In this document: positions 8,508-16,082 of the stretch, piece by piece
Layout: every line of letters begins with the position of its first letter
Position numbering within the stretch: the first letter of the stretch is position 1
Assembly (NCBI RefSeq): GCF_009765735.1
Contig: NZ_LMUW01000119.1
Span: forward strand, 1 to 64,000
Length of the DNA stretch: 64,000 bases
Source: Xenophilus sp. L33
GTDB taxonomy: Bacteria; Pseudomonadota; Gammaproteobacteria; Burkholderiales; Burkholderiaceae_C
Reading direction: 5' to 3'
Made by a program: the position numbers and the translations under genes
Notes under the pieces: generated by a model
The model's input: the letters and a program-made list of their open reading frames with translations, nothing else
Told to the model about the DNA's origin: nothing
The model's database searches: none

Positions 8508-9746
8508 TCAGGCCAGCGCGACTTCCTTGAGCGCGATCGCGGGATCGCGCAGCCGGGCCGGCGGCGTGCGAAGTGATTTGCCGATCGCCATGCGGGCGAA
8601 GGCGAAGTCCAGCGGCGCATTGACCGCCTCGACCGCGCGCAGCACGCCGGCCGGCGAGACATGGAAGATGGCGAAGGAACCCTTGGCCGGATCGCCGCGA
8701 ACCACCGCCTCGTCGGCGGGCGCGATCAGGCCGGCGATCTGCAGCCGCAGGTCGAACTGGTCCGACCAGGTCCAGGGCGCCTCGACCGCCGGCGCAGGCT
8801 TGCCGCACAGGCGCGCCGCCACCTGCTTGGCCTGCTCGACCGCGTTGTGCACGCTCTCCAGCCGGGCATGGGTGTCGTAGAGCGCGATCGGCCGCCGCGT
8901 GCAGTCGCCGACGGCGCTGATCGCGGGGTCGCTGGTGAGGGCATGGGCATCGACCCGGATGCCGTCCTGGCAGTCCAGCCCGGCGGCTTCGGCCAACGCC
9001 TGCTCGGCCACCACGCCGATGCCGACCAGCGCCAGGTCGCACGGAAATTCGCGGCCGTCGTCCAGTTGCACCGTCTCGACCCGGCCGTCGCGGCCGCCGA
9101 AGCGGCAGACGCTGGCGCCCAGCTCGATCGCGACGCCGCGCTCGCGCGCATAGCCGGCGACGAAGTCCGACAGCGGCGCGGACGCGACCCGCGCCATCAG
9201 CCGGCTCTCGCGCTCGACCACCCGCACCTCGGCGCCGAGGCTGCGCACCGACGCGGCCGCCTCCAGCCCGATGTAGCCACCGCCCACCACCACCACCCTG
9301 AGGCCGGGCCGGATCGCGGCGCGCAGCCGGAGGGCGTCGTCGGCGGTGCGCAGCGACATCACGCCGGCCAGGTCGATGCCGGGCACGTCCAGCTTCCGCA
9401 GCCGCGCGCCGGTGGCGATCACCAGGTGGTCGTAGCCGATCGTGCTGTCGTCGGTGAAGCGCACCGTGCGGGCTTCGCGGTCGATGGCGGCGGCGTGGCG
9501 GCCCGTCAGCAGTTCGATGTCGCGCTCGGCGTAGAACTTGTGGGGCTTCAGGTGCAGGTCGTCGGGCGTGACCTTGTCGAGCATCAGCCCCTTCGAGAGC
9601 GGCGGGCGCTGGTAGGGCGGCCGCTCCTCGGCGCCGACCAGCGTCACCGGGCCGCTCCAGCCGTGCTGGCGCAGCAGCGCGGCGGCGGTTCCGCCGGCAT
9701 GTCCGGCGCCGACGATCAGGACCCGGCCGTGGCTGCCTTCGGGCAT
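8508..9746 (-). CDS. NAD(P)H-dependent ferredoxin reductase, putidaredoxin reductase-like
   Basis: A flavoprotein of about 412 residues, first gene of the P450 operon. It has the FAD-binding GAGHAGGTAAALLRQHGW at the N-terminus, a second dinucleotide fold VVVVGGGYIGLEAA for NAD(P)H and the distal FAD motif AVGDCT. The start is placed at the second ATG (MPEGSHGRV). The first ATG, 15 bp upstream, has no ribosome-binding site, and its own GGAGA serves well for the second. Promoter and operator lie immediately upstream. Confidence 0.88.
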   Translation of the reverse strand: MPEGSHGRVLIVGAGHAGGTAAALLRQHGWSGPVTLVGAEERPPYQRPPLSKGLMLDKVTPDDLHLKPHKFYAERDIELLTGRHAAAIDREARTVRFTDDSTIGYDHLVIATGARLRKLDVPGIDLAGVMSLRTADDALRLRAAIRPGLRVVVVGGGYIGLEAAASVRSLGAEVRVVERESRLMARVASAPLSDFVAGYARERGVAIELGASVCRFGGRDGRVETVQLDDGREFPCDLALVGIGVVAEQALAEAAGLDCQDGIRVDAHALTSDPAISAVGDCTRRPIALYDTHARLESVHNAVEQAKQVAARLCGKPAPAVEAPWTWSDQFDLRLQIAGLIAPADEAVVRGDPAKGSFAIFHVSPAGVLRAVEAVNAPLDFAFARMAIGKSLRTPPARLRDPAIALKEVALA

Positions 9747-9768
9747 TGTCGAAGTCTCCATGTCTTTA

Positions 9769-9807
9769 TGGTAAGACCATTGTCATTCTGCTGCCTATCA
9801 GCGTCAA
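9769..9807 (-). promoter_or_regulatory. Promoter of the P450 operon with TGGTAAGACCA operator
   Basis: On the minus strand a -35-like TTGACG (9802-9807) and a -10-like GACAAT (9779-9784) are separated by 17 bp. The 11-bp operator TGGTCTTACCA (9769-9779, minus reading) lies across the expected +1, where a repressor would block transcription. It is identical in sequence to the site at 4971-4981. Nearby TACCATACG (9837-9845) and TGGATAGACCA (9851-9861) look like weaker related sites in front of the divergent EamA gene. Confidence 0.5.
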
Positions 9808-9849
9808 CCCTTGCCCGGCGTCGCTCAATGGGTGGATACCATACGTGCA

Positions 9850-10749
9850 ATGGATAGACCAAACAATGACACGCAGCCATGGTTGCTCGAATTCCTGCTG
9901 CTGTCGGCGATCTGGGGCTCGTCCTTCCTGTTCATGCGGCTGGCGGTGGTCGACTTCGGCACCCTGGCCACCGCCGCGTTGCGGGCCGGCATCGGGGGCC
10001 TGTCGCTGCTGCCGGCGCTGTTCTGGCGGCGCGAGGCGATGCAGGCGCTGCGCCGCTGGAAGGCGCTGTTCGCCGCCGGCGTGCTGAGCGCGGCCATCCC
10101 GACCGGCTGCCTGTCCTTCGCGCTGCTGTCGATCAGCAGCGGCCTGACGTCGATCATGAACGCGACCGCGCCGCTGTTCGGCGCGCTGCTGGCCTTCCTG
10201 CTGCTCGGGCAGCGGCTGCGTCGGCCGGCGGTGCTCGGCCTCCTGATCGGCTTCAGCGGCGTCGCGCTGCTGGTCTGGGACAAGTCCGGCGCCGGGAACG
10301 GCACCAGCCCCGATGCCCATCCGCTCGCCGCGATGCTGGCGATGTTCTCGGCGGCGATGGCCGCCCTGAGCGGCGCCTGCTCCGCGCTGTTCGCCCGCCG
10401 CCACCTGGCCGACGTGCCGCCGGTGGTGGTCGCGGCCGGCAGCCAGGTCGGCGCCGCGATCGGGCTCGGGCTGCCGGCAATCCTGTACTGGCCGGCGCAG
10501 GGCGCCGGGCTGCAGGCCTGGCTGGCGGTGGCGGCGGCCGGCGTGCTGTGCACCGGCGTCGGCTACCTGCTCTTTTTCCGGGTGGTGCAGAAGGCCGGAC
10601 CGACCCGCGCGGTCACCGTCGCCTTCCTGATGCCGCTCTTCGCCATGGGCTACGGGTCGATCTTCCTGCAGGAGCAGGTGACGCCCGCGATGGGCATTTG
10701 CGCGGCGCTGATCGTCGGCGGGACCAGCCTGTCGATGCTGCGGCGCTGA
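9850..10749 (+). CDS. EamA/DMT-family permease
   Basis: A 299-residue membrane protein of the drug/metabolite transporter superfamily, with about ten hydrophobic helices in two EamA repeats. The N-terminal WLLEFLLLSAIWGSSFLFMRLA and the second-repeat GYLLFFRVVQKAGPTRAVTVAFLMP are typical. The ATG at 9850 is used rather than an in-frame TTG at 9811. It is divergent from the P450 operon with about 100 bp between, containing operator-like motifs, so it may export a product or substrate of that pathway (inference). The actual substrate is unknown. Confidence 0.85.
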   Translation: MDRPNNDTQPWLLEFLLLSAIWGSSFLFMRLAVVDFGTLATAALRAGIGGLSLLPALFWRREAMQALRRWKALFAAGVLSAAIPTGCLSFALLSISSGLTSIMNATAPLFGALLAFLLLGQRLRRPAVLGLLIGFSGVALLVWDKSGAGNGTSPDAHPLAAMLAMFSAAMAALSGACSALFARRHLADVPPVVVAAGSQVGAAIGLGLPAILYWPAQGAGLQAWLAVAAAGVLCTGVGYLLFFRVVQKAGPTRAVTVAFLMPLFAMGYGSIFLQEQVTPAMGICAALIVGGTSLSMLRR

Positions 10750-10873
10750 GGCCGCAGTCGTTCGAGGCGGCCGATTTCTACATCTTTGCACCGGCGTGCC
10801 GGTGTGCCGCATCGGCGATTCGAGAATCGGCTACCGACTCGCCTCCAGCCCGGTTCGCACCCGGTTCCAGCCC

Positions 10874-11224
10874 ATGTCCAACACCGCGCCTTCGCCTCTC
10901 CTGCCGCTCGTGGCCCGCACCTTCGCCGGCACGTGCCCGGCGACCCCGGCCTCCGTGCTCGCGGGCATTCCCGCCACCTTCACCGAAGACCAGGCGCGCC
11001 TGGTCCTGATGCTCAAGGGCATTCCGCCCGACAGCGTGGAGGTCGAAAACCTGCTGTGGGCGCCCGGGCGCTTCACCGATGCCCAGCGCACCTGCGCGAC
11101 GGCGCTGCTGCAACTCGGCCCTCGCGATTTCTGCGAGACCCTGGCCGACGCGATGGAGCCCTGCGCCTTGCGCGGCACGCTGATGCGCTGGCACCGGGGC
11201 ACGGCCGCCGCCTGGCCTTCGTGA
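10874..11224 (+). CDS. Hypothetical protein, about 116 aa
   Basis: I do not recognise this protein. It is a small soluble protein beginning MSNTAPSPLLPLVARTFAG, with four cysteines (in TCPAT, RTCAT, DFCET and PCALRG). There is no signal peptide and no convincing transmembrane segment. It follows the EamA gene by about 125 bp and is followed immediately by a long imperfect hairpin. Opposite-strand open frames overlap it, so the reading direction is not secure. Confidence 0.4.
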   Translation: MSNTAPSPLLPLVARTFAGTCPATPASVLAGIPATFTEDQARLVLMLKGIPPDSVEVENLLWAPGRFTDAQRTCATALLQLGPRDFCETLADAMEPCALRGTLMRWHRGTAAAWPS

Positions 11225-11229
11225 GAAAG

Positions 11230-11280
11230 TGCCGCTTTATTTCTCGTGTGAATATCATTCATCAGAAAGATAAAGTGGCA
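11230..11280. repeat. 51-bp near-symmetric stem-loop
   Basis: Outer arms TGCCGCTTTAT (11230-11240) and ATAAAGTGGCA (11270-11280) match as an inverted repeat with one G:T position. Inner arms TGAAT (11249-11253) and ATTCA (11257-11261) share the same centre, base 11255. As RNA, nearly the whole stretch can fold into one stem with wobbles and small internal loops. No T-run follows, so it is not an ordinary terminator. It begins five bases after the preceding stop codon. Confidence 0.6.
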
Positions 11281-11285
11281 GCACA

Positions 11286-11301
11286 TTAGGGCAAACCCTA
11301 A
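11286..11301. promoter_or_regulatory. TTAGGG-CAAA-CCCTAA palindrome
   Basis: A perfect 6-bp inverted repeat with a 4-bp centre, 50 bp upstream of the membrane-protein gene at 11353. It may be a dimeric regulator site; the regulator is unknown. Confidence 0.4.
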
Positions 11302-11352
11302 GATTGCGCGGTCGGCCTCGAAAGGCCATCCGTCCAACCGAAAGGCAAAGCC

Positions 11353-11763
11353 ATGAGCTCCATCGTCGATCAAGCCCAAACCGCCGTGCCGGCGCGCGCC
11401 CCCTTCCTGCGCCTGGAAGGCCTTGAAGCCGCCGCCGGCCGCCTGAACCGCGGCAGCGTCGCGGTTCGCATCGTCATCGTCGCCGCGGCCATGCTGCTGG
11501 CGGTCGCCGCCCAACTGAGCCAGCGCGAATTCGACGCCGGCTGGGCACTCGCCGCGATCGCCCTGTGCGCCATCGTGTTCGCGCTGCTGGCCCTGAGCCT
11601 GCGCAACATCGGCCCGCTGTTCGGCGAGATCGGTGCCGGCTGGCGCGCCATGGTCGCCCGCCGTGCCGCGGCCCGCGCCGACGCCCGCTTCCTGGCACGC
11701 GCCCAGCACGACCCGCGCCTGATGGCCGACCTCGAAGCCGCTATGGCCCGCCACCGCGGCTGA
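11353..11763 (+). CDS. Hypothetical small membrane protein
   Basis: A 136-residue protein with two hydrophobic helices (VRIVIVAAAMLLAVAAQL and WALAAIALCAIVFALLAL, roughly residues 38-80), followed by a charged Ala/Arg-rich tail ending DLEAAMARHRG. The tail has helix-forming, partly coiled-coil character and is probably cytoplasmic. An A-rich GAAAGGCAAAG stretch precedes the ATG. The upstream region holds a long stem-loop and a TTAGGG palindrome, so regulation is likely. A strong bidirectional terminator separates it from the convergent FHA gene. No family is recognised. Confidence 0.65.
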   Translation: MSSIVDQAQTAVPARAPFLRLEGLEAAAGRLNRGSVAVRIVIVAAAMLLAVAAQLSQREFDAGWALAAIALCAIVFALLALSLRNIGPLFGEIGAGWRAMVARRAAARADARFLARAQHDPRLMADLEAAMARHRG

Positions 11764-11786
11764 TCGCGACAGAAGCGAGCACTCAC

Positions 11787-11812
11787 AAAAGCGCCCCGCG
11801 GGGCGCTTTTTC
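11787..11812. terminator. Bidirectional rho-independent terminator
   Basis: AAAAGCGCCC-CGCG-GGGCGCTTTT followed by T, between convergent genes. A-run and T-run flank the stem, so it works in both directions. It is very close in sequence to the terminator at 45232-45262. Confidence 0.9.
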
Positions 11813-11817
11813 ATTGC

Positions 11818-12228
11818 TCAGAATTTGCCGGGCATCGTCAGCGGCACGTCCGGCGCGGTCGGCGCGTTGCCGCGGTCCAGGTCGACCAGCAGGCCGGGCA
11901 CGGTCTGCGGCTGGAAGGCCTCGACCCGGCGGTATTCCTGGTCGCCGGAGACGAAGCGCATCTCGTAGGTGCCCAGGCGGATGACGTCGCCTTCAGCCAG
12001 TACCTGGCTTTCGATGCGGATGTCGTTGACGAAGGTGCCGTTGCGACTTTCCAGGTCGCGCAGGGTGACGAAGGCCCGCTCGACGTCGATCACCGCATGC
12101 ACCCGGCTGGCCTGCATCGAGTCGATCACGATGTCGTTCTGCGCGCCGCGGCCGATGGTGCTCGCGTCGGGCTGGAGTTCGATCTGCCGGGTCTCGCCGG
12201 CAGCGCTCAGCATGATCAGTTTGGGCAT
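11818..12228 (-). CDS. FHA-domain protein
   Basis: A 136-residue protein that is essentially one forkhead-associated domain, a phosphothreonine-peptide binder. The signature residues are visible: GRGAQNDIVID, the SRVHAVI serine/histidine pair, and the ESRNGTFVND turn. The start at MPKLIMLSAAG (12228) is preferred, with GAGG about 10 bases upstream, over an in-frame start 39 bp earlier. No Ser/Thr kinase or secretion gene is adjacent, so its partner is unknown. It is divergent from pyruvate carboxylase. Confidence 0.88.
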   Translation of the reverse strand: MPKLIMLSAAGETRQIELQPDASTIGRGAQNDIVIDSMQASRVHAVIDVERAFVTLRDLESRNGTFVNDIRIESQVLAEGDVIRLGTYEMRFVSGDQEYRRVEAFQPQTVPGLLVDLDRGNAPTAPDVPLTMPGKF

Positions 12229-12461
12229 GGCTGGGGACCTCGCGAATGCCTGCATGAAAACCCGCACGAATGGCCGCCTGGAGACACCTCGACGCCGAAA
12301 TCTCGAGGTTGTGTGCTGCTTTTCATGAAGAAATGTCGTTTTTTTGATCGGTCAAGCGGCGGATGATACGCACGGGCGGCGCAATGCGCACGTTCGCTGG
12401 TATGGAGCTTGCTCGCTCGCCAGAGGCAGCTTCAAAGAAACAGAGGGCCTTCGCGCACCCC

Positions 12462-15400
12462 ATGAAAACAGCTCCGATCCGATCGATCCTGGTCGCCAAC
12501 CGCTCCGAGATCGCCATCCGCGTGATGCGCGCCGCCTCCGAGATGCACATCCGCACCGTCGGCATTTATTCGAAGGAGGACCGGCTGGCGCTGCACCGGT
12601 TCAAGGCCGACGAGAGCTACCTGGTGGGCGAGGGCAAGCAGCCGCTGGCCGCCTACCTCGACATCGAGGACATCCTGCGGGTCGCGCGGCTGGCCAAGGT
12701 CGACGCGATCCATCCCGGCTACGGCTTCCTGTCGGAGAACCCGGATTTCGCGCAGGCGATCATGGACGCGGGCATCCGCTGGATCGGCCCCAAGCCCGCG
12801 GTGATGCGCACGCTCGGCAACAAGGTGGCGGCGCGCCATGCGGCGGTGGCCGCCGGCGTGCCGGTGATGCCGGCCACGCCGCCGCTGCCGCTCGACCTGG
12901 CCGAATCCAAGCGGCTGGCGGCCGAGGTCGGCTATCCGCTGATGCTCAAGGCCAGCTGGGGCGGCGGCGGGCGCGGCATGCGGGTGATCGAGCACGAGGG
13001 CGAGCTGGAAGCCTCGTTGGCCGCCTCGCGGCGCGAAGCGCTCTCCGCCTTCGGCAACGACGAGGTCTACTTCGAGAAGCTGGTGCGGCGCGCCCGCCAT
13101 GTCGAGGTGCAGATCCTCGGCGACCAGCACGGCAACGTGGTGCACCTGTTCGAGCGCGACTGCACGGTGCAGCGGCGCAACCAGAAGGTGGTCGAGCGCG
13201 CACCCGCGCCCTACCTCGACGACGCCCAGCGCGAGGCGCTCTGCCAGAGCGCCCTGAAGCTGATGCAGACGGTCGCCTACAGCCACGCCGGCACGGTCGA
13301 GTTCCTGATGGACGCCGATGCCGACAAGGCCTACTTCATCGAGGTCAACCCGCGCATCCAGGTCGAGCACACGGTGACCGAGCTGATCACCGGCGTCGAC
13401 ATCGTCAAGGCGCAGATCCGCATCAGCGAAGGCGGCCACATCGGCCAGGTCGAGGACGAGCTGGACGCCGCCGGCGAGATCGTGCGCAAGGCCACCGGCG
13501 TGCCGCCGCAGGCCGACATCCATCTCAACGGCCATGCGCTGCAATGCCGGATCACCACCGAGGATCCGGAGAACGGCTTCCTGCCCGACTACGGCACCCT
13601 GAGCGCCTACCGCAGCGCGGCGGGCTTCGGCGTGCGACTGGACGCCGGCACGGCCTACGGCGGCGCGGTGATCACGCCCTACTACGACTCGCTGCTGGTC
13701 AAGGTGACCACCTGGGCGCCGACGCCCAAGGAGACCATCGCCCGCATGGACCGGTCGCTGCGCGAATTCCGCATCCGCGGCGTGGCCTCGAACCTGCAGT
13801 TCCTGGAGAACGTGATCAACCATCCGGCCTTCGTCGAAGGCTCGGTCACCACCCGCTTCATCGACCAGACGCCGGAACTGCTGGCCTTCACCAAACGCCA
13901 GGACCGCGCCACCAAGCTGCTGCGCTTCGTCGGCGAGGTGAGCGTGCACGGCCATCCGGAGATGAAGGGCCGCAAGCTTCCCGACCTGCCGCTGCCCAAG
14001 CCGGTGCTGCCGGCGATCGACCTCCTGGCGCCGATCCCGCCGGGCACGCGCGACCGCCTGAAGCTGCTGGGCGCCAAGGGATTCGCCGACTGGATGCTGG
14101 CGCAAAAGCGCGTGCTCCTGACCGACACCTCGATGCGCGACGCCCACCAGTCGCTGCTCGCCACGCGCATGCGCACCGCCGACATGCTGCCGATCGCGCC
14201 CTTCTACGCGCGCCAGCTGCCGCAGCTGTTCTCGCTCGAATGCTGGGGCGGCGCGACCTTCGACGTCGCGCTGCGCTTCCTCAACGAAGACCCCTGGCAG
14301 CGCCTGGCCGAGCTGCGCCAGCGGGTGCCCAACATCCTCTTCCAGATGCTGCTGCGCGGCTCCAACGCGGTCGGCTACACCAACTACGCCGACAACGTGG
14401 TGCGCTTCTTCGTGCAGCAGGCGGCGGCCAACGGCATCGACCTGTTCCGGGTCTTCGACTCGCTCAACTGGGTGGAGAACATGCGCGTGGCGATCGACGC
14501 GGTGGTCGAGACCGGCGCGCTCTGCGAAGGCGCGATCTGCTACACGGGCGACCTGATGGACCCGAGGCGCTCCAAGTACGACCTCAAGTACTACGTGCGC
14601 ATCGCCAAACAGCTGCAGGCCGCCGGCGTGCACGTGCTGGGCATCAAGGACATGGCCGGCGTCTGCCGGCCGCAGGCGGTCTCGCTGCTGGTCAAGGCGC
14701 TGAAGGAAGAGACCGGGCTGCCGGTGCACTTCCACACGCACGACACCAGCGGCATCTCGGCCGCCTCGGTGCTGGCGGCGGCCGAGGCCGGCTGCGACGC
14801 GGTCGATGCCGCGCTCGATGCCTTGAGCGGCCTCACCTCGCAGCCCAACCTGTCGAGCATCGCCGCCGCGCTCGCGGGCGGCGAGCGCGACCCCGGCCTC
14901 TCGCTGCCGGCGCTGCACGAGGCCTCGATGTACTGGGAAGGCGTGCGCCGCTTCTACGCGCCCTTCGAGAGCGAGATCCGCTCCGGCACCGCCGACGTCT
15001 ACCACCACGAGATGCCCGGCGGCCAATACACGAACCTGCGCGAGCAGGCCCGCGCGCTGGGTCTCGCGCACCGCTGGACCGAGGTCTCGAACGCCTACGC
15101 GGACGTCAACCAGCTCTTCGGCGACATCGTCAAGGTGACACCGACCTCGAAGGTGGTGGGCGACATGGCGCTGATGCTGGTGGCCAACGACCTGAGCGCG
15201 GCCGACGTGGCCGATCCGGCGCGCGAGGTCTCGTTCCCGGAATCGGTGGTGTCGCTCTTCAAGGGCGAGCTGGGCTTTCCGCCGGACGGCTTTCCGGCGG
15301 TGCTGTCGCGCAAGGTGCTCAAGGCCGATCCGCCGGCGCCCTACCGGCCCGGCGACCAGCTGCCGGCGGTCGACCTCGACGCGGCGCGCGCGCAGGCCGA

Positions 15401-15980
15401 GAAGGAATGCGAGACGAAGCTCGACGACCGGCAATTGGCTTCGTACCTGATGTACCCGAAGGTGACGCAAAGCTATTTCGCGCATCGCCGCGACTACGGC
15501 GACACCTCGCAATTGCCGACGCCGACCTTCTTCTACGGCATGCGGGTGCAGGACGAACTGGCGGTCGACATCGACGCCGGCAAGACGCTCCTCGTGACCC
15601 TGCAGGCGATCCAGCACGGCGGCGAAGGCGAGGACCACAAGCTGCAATACGAACTCAACGGCCAGTCGCGCATGGTGCATGTCGCGCCGCGCGCCGAAGC
15701 CGGCGGCGCCAATGCCAAGGGCGCGGCGAAGCGGCAGGTGGCCGAGCCCGGCAATGCCTTGCACGTGGCGTCGCCGATGCCGGGCGCGATCGTCTCGGTG
15801 CCGGTCAAGGCCGGCCAGAAGGTATCGGCCGGCGACCTGCTGGTCTCGCTCGAGGCCATGAAGATGGAAACCCACATCGCCGCCGACCGCGATGGCGTCA
15901 TCGAGAAGGTGCTGGTCGGGCCAGGCGACCGGGTTCAGGCCAAGGACCTGTTGATCGTGCTCGCGGCACCGGCGACCTGA
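12462..15980 (+). CDS. pyc: Pyruvate carboxylase
   Basis: A 1172-residue biotin enzyme that carboxylates pyruvate to oxaloacetate (anaplerosis), of the length usual for the single-chain form. Order: biotin carboxylase (IRSILVANRSEIAIRVMRA at the start; ATP-grasp with EVQILGDQHGNVVHLFERDC and FIEVNPRIQVEHTVTE), carboxyltransferase TIM barrel (DTSMRDAHQSLLATRMRT; FRVFDSLN; the metal-site HTHDTSG), and the C-terminal biotinyl domain with the lysine in LEAMKMETH. The start is placed at MKTAPIRSILVANRSE; upstream in-frame codons are not family-like. It stands alone, with an FHA gene divergent upstream. Confidence 0.95.
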   Translation: MKTAPIRSILVANRSEIAIRVMRAASEMHIRTVGIYSKEDRLALHRFKADESYLVGEGKQPLAAYLDIEDILRVARLAKVDAIHPGYGFLSENPDFAQAIMDAGIRWIGPKPAVMRTLGNKVAARHAAVAAGVPVMPATPPLPLDLAESKRLAAEVGYPLMLKASWGGGGRGMRVIEHEGELEASLAASRREALSAFGNDEVYFEKLVRRARHVEVQILGDQHGNVVHLFERDCTVQRRNQKVVERAPAPYLDDAQREALCQSALKLMQTVAYSHAGTVEFLMDADADKAYFIEVNPRIQVEHTVTELITGVDIVKAQIRISEGGHIGQVEDELDAAGEIVRKATGVPPQADIHLNGHALQCRITTEDPENGFLPDYGTLSAYRSAAGFGVRLDAGTAYGGAVITPYYDSLLVKVTTWAPTPKETIARMDRSLREFRIRGVASNLQFLENVINHPAFVEGSVTTRFIDQTPELLAFTKRQDRATKLLRFVGEVSVHGHPEMKGRKLPDLPLPKPVLPAIDLLAPIPPGTRDRLKLLGAKGFADWMLAQKRVLLTDTSMRDAHQSLLATRMRTADMLPIAPFYARQLPQLFSLECWGGATFDVALRFLNEDPWQRLAELRQRVPNILFQMLLRGSNAVGYTNYADNVVRFFVQQAAANGIDLFRVFDSLNWVENMRVAIDAVVETGALCEGAICYTGDLMDPRRSKYDLKYYVRIAKQLQAAGVHVLGIKDMAGVCRPQAVSLLVKALKEETGLPVHFHTHDTSGISAASVLAAAEAGCDAVDAALDALSGLTSQPNLSSIAAALAGGERDPGLSLPALHEASMYWEGVRRFYAPFESEIRSGTADVYHHEMPGGQYTNLREQARALGLAHRWTEVSNAYADVNQLFGDIVKVTPTSKVVGDMALMLVANDLSAADVADPAREVSFPESVVSLFKGELGFPPDGFPAVLSRKVLKADPPAPYRPGDQLPAVDLDAARAQAEKECETKLDDRQLASYLMYPKVTQSYFAHRRDYGDTSQLPTPTFFYGMRVQDELAVDIDAGKTLLVTLQAIQHGGEGEDHKLQYELNGQSRMVHVAPRAEAGGANAKGAAKRQVAEPGNALHVASPMPGAIVSVPVKAGQKVSAGDLLVSLEAMKMETHIAADRDGVIEKVLVGPGDRVQAKDLLIVLAAPAT

Positions 15981-16082
15981 CTTCGCGGTCTGGGCGAAAC
16001 GCGGCCCGCACCAGCGCGAGGCGCCGCGCGAGGCACGGAATATGCGTCGAACGCGTTCCCCACATCCACCTGCGGAGCGAAC

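Noticed and set aside
1927..12290. CCTGGAGACACC shared near 1927-1938 (minus) and 12275-12290 (plus), each near CTCGAGGTT
   Set aside because: GGAGACA is a common ribosome-binding-site context in this DNA (for example before the P450 gene), and neither copy precedes a start codon; probably chance.
12286..12309. Inverted arms ACCTCGA and TCGAGGT upstream of pyc
   Set aside because: Short arms with a 10-bp loop and no associated promoter boxes; too weak to call an operator.
12432..15875. 1147-codon open frame antisense to pyruvate carboxylase
   Set aside because: His/Arg/Val-rich shadow of a strongly coding gene; no recognisable domain.
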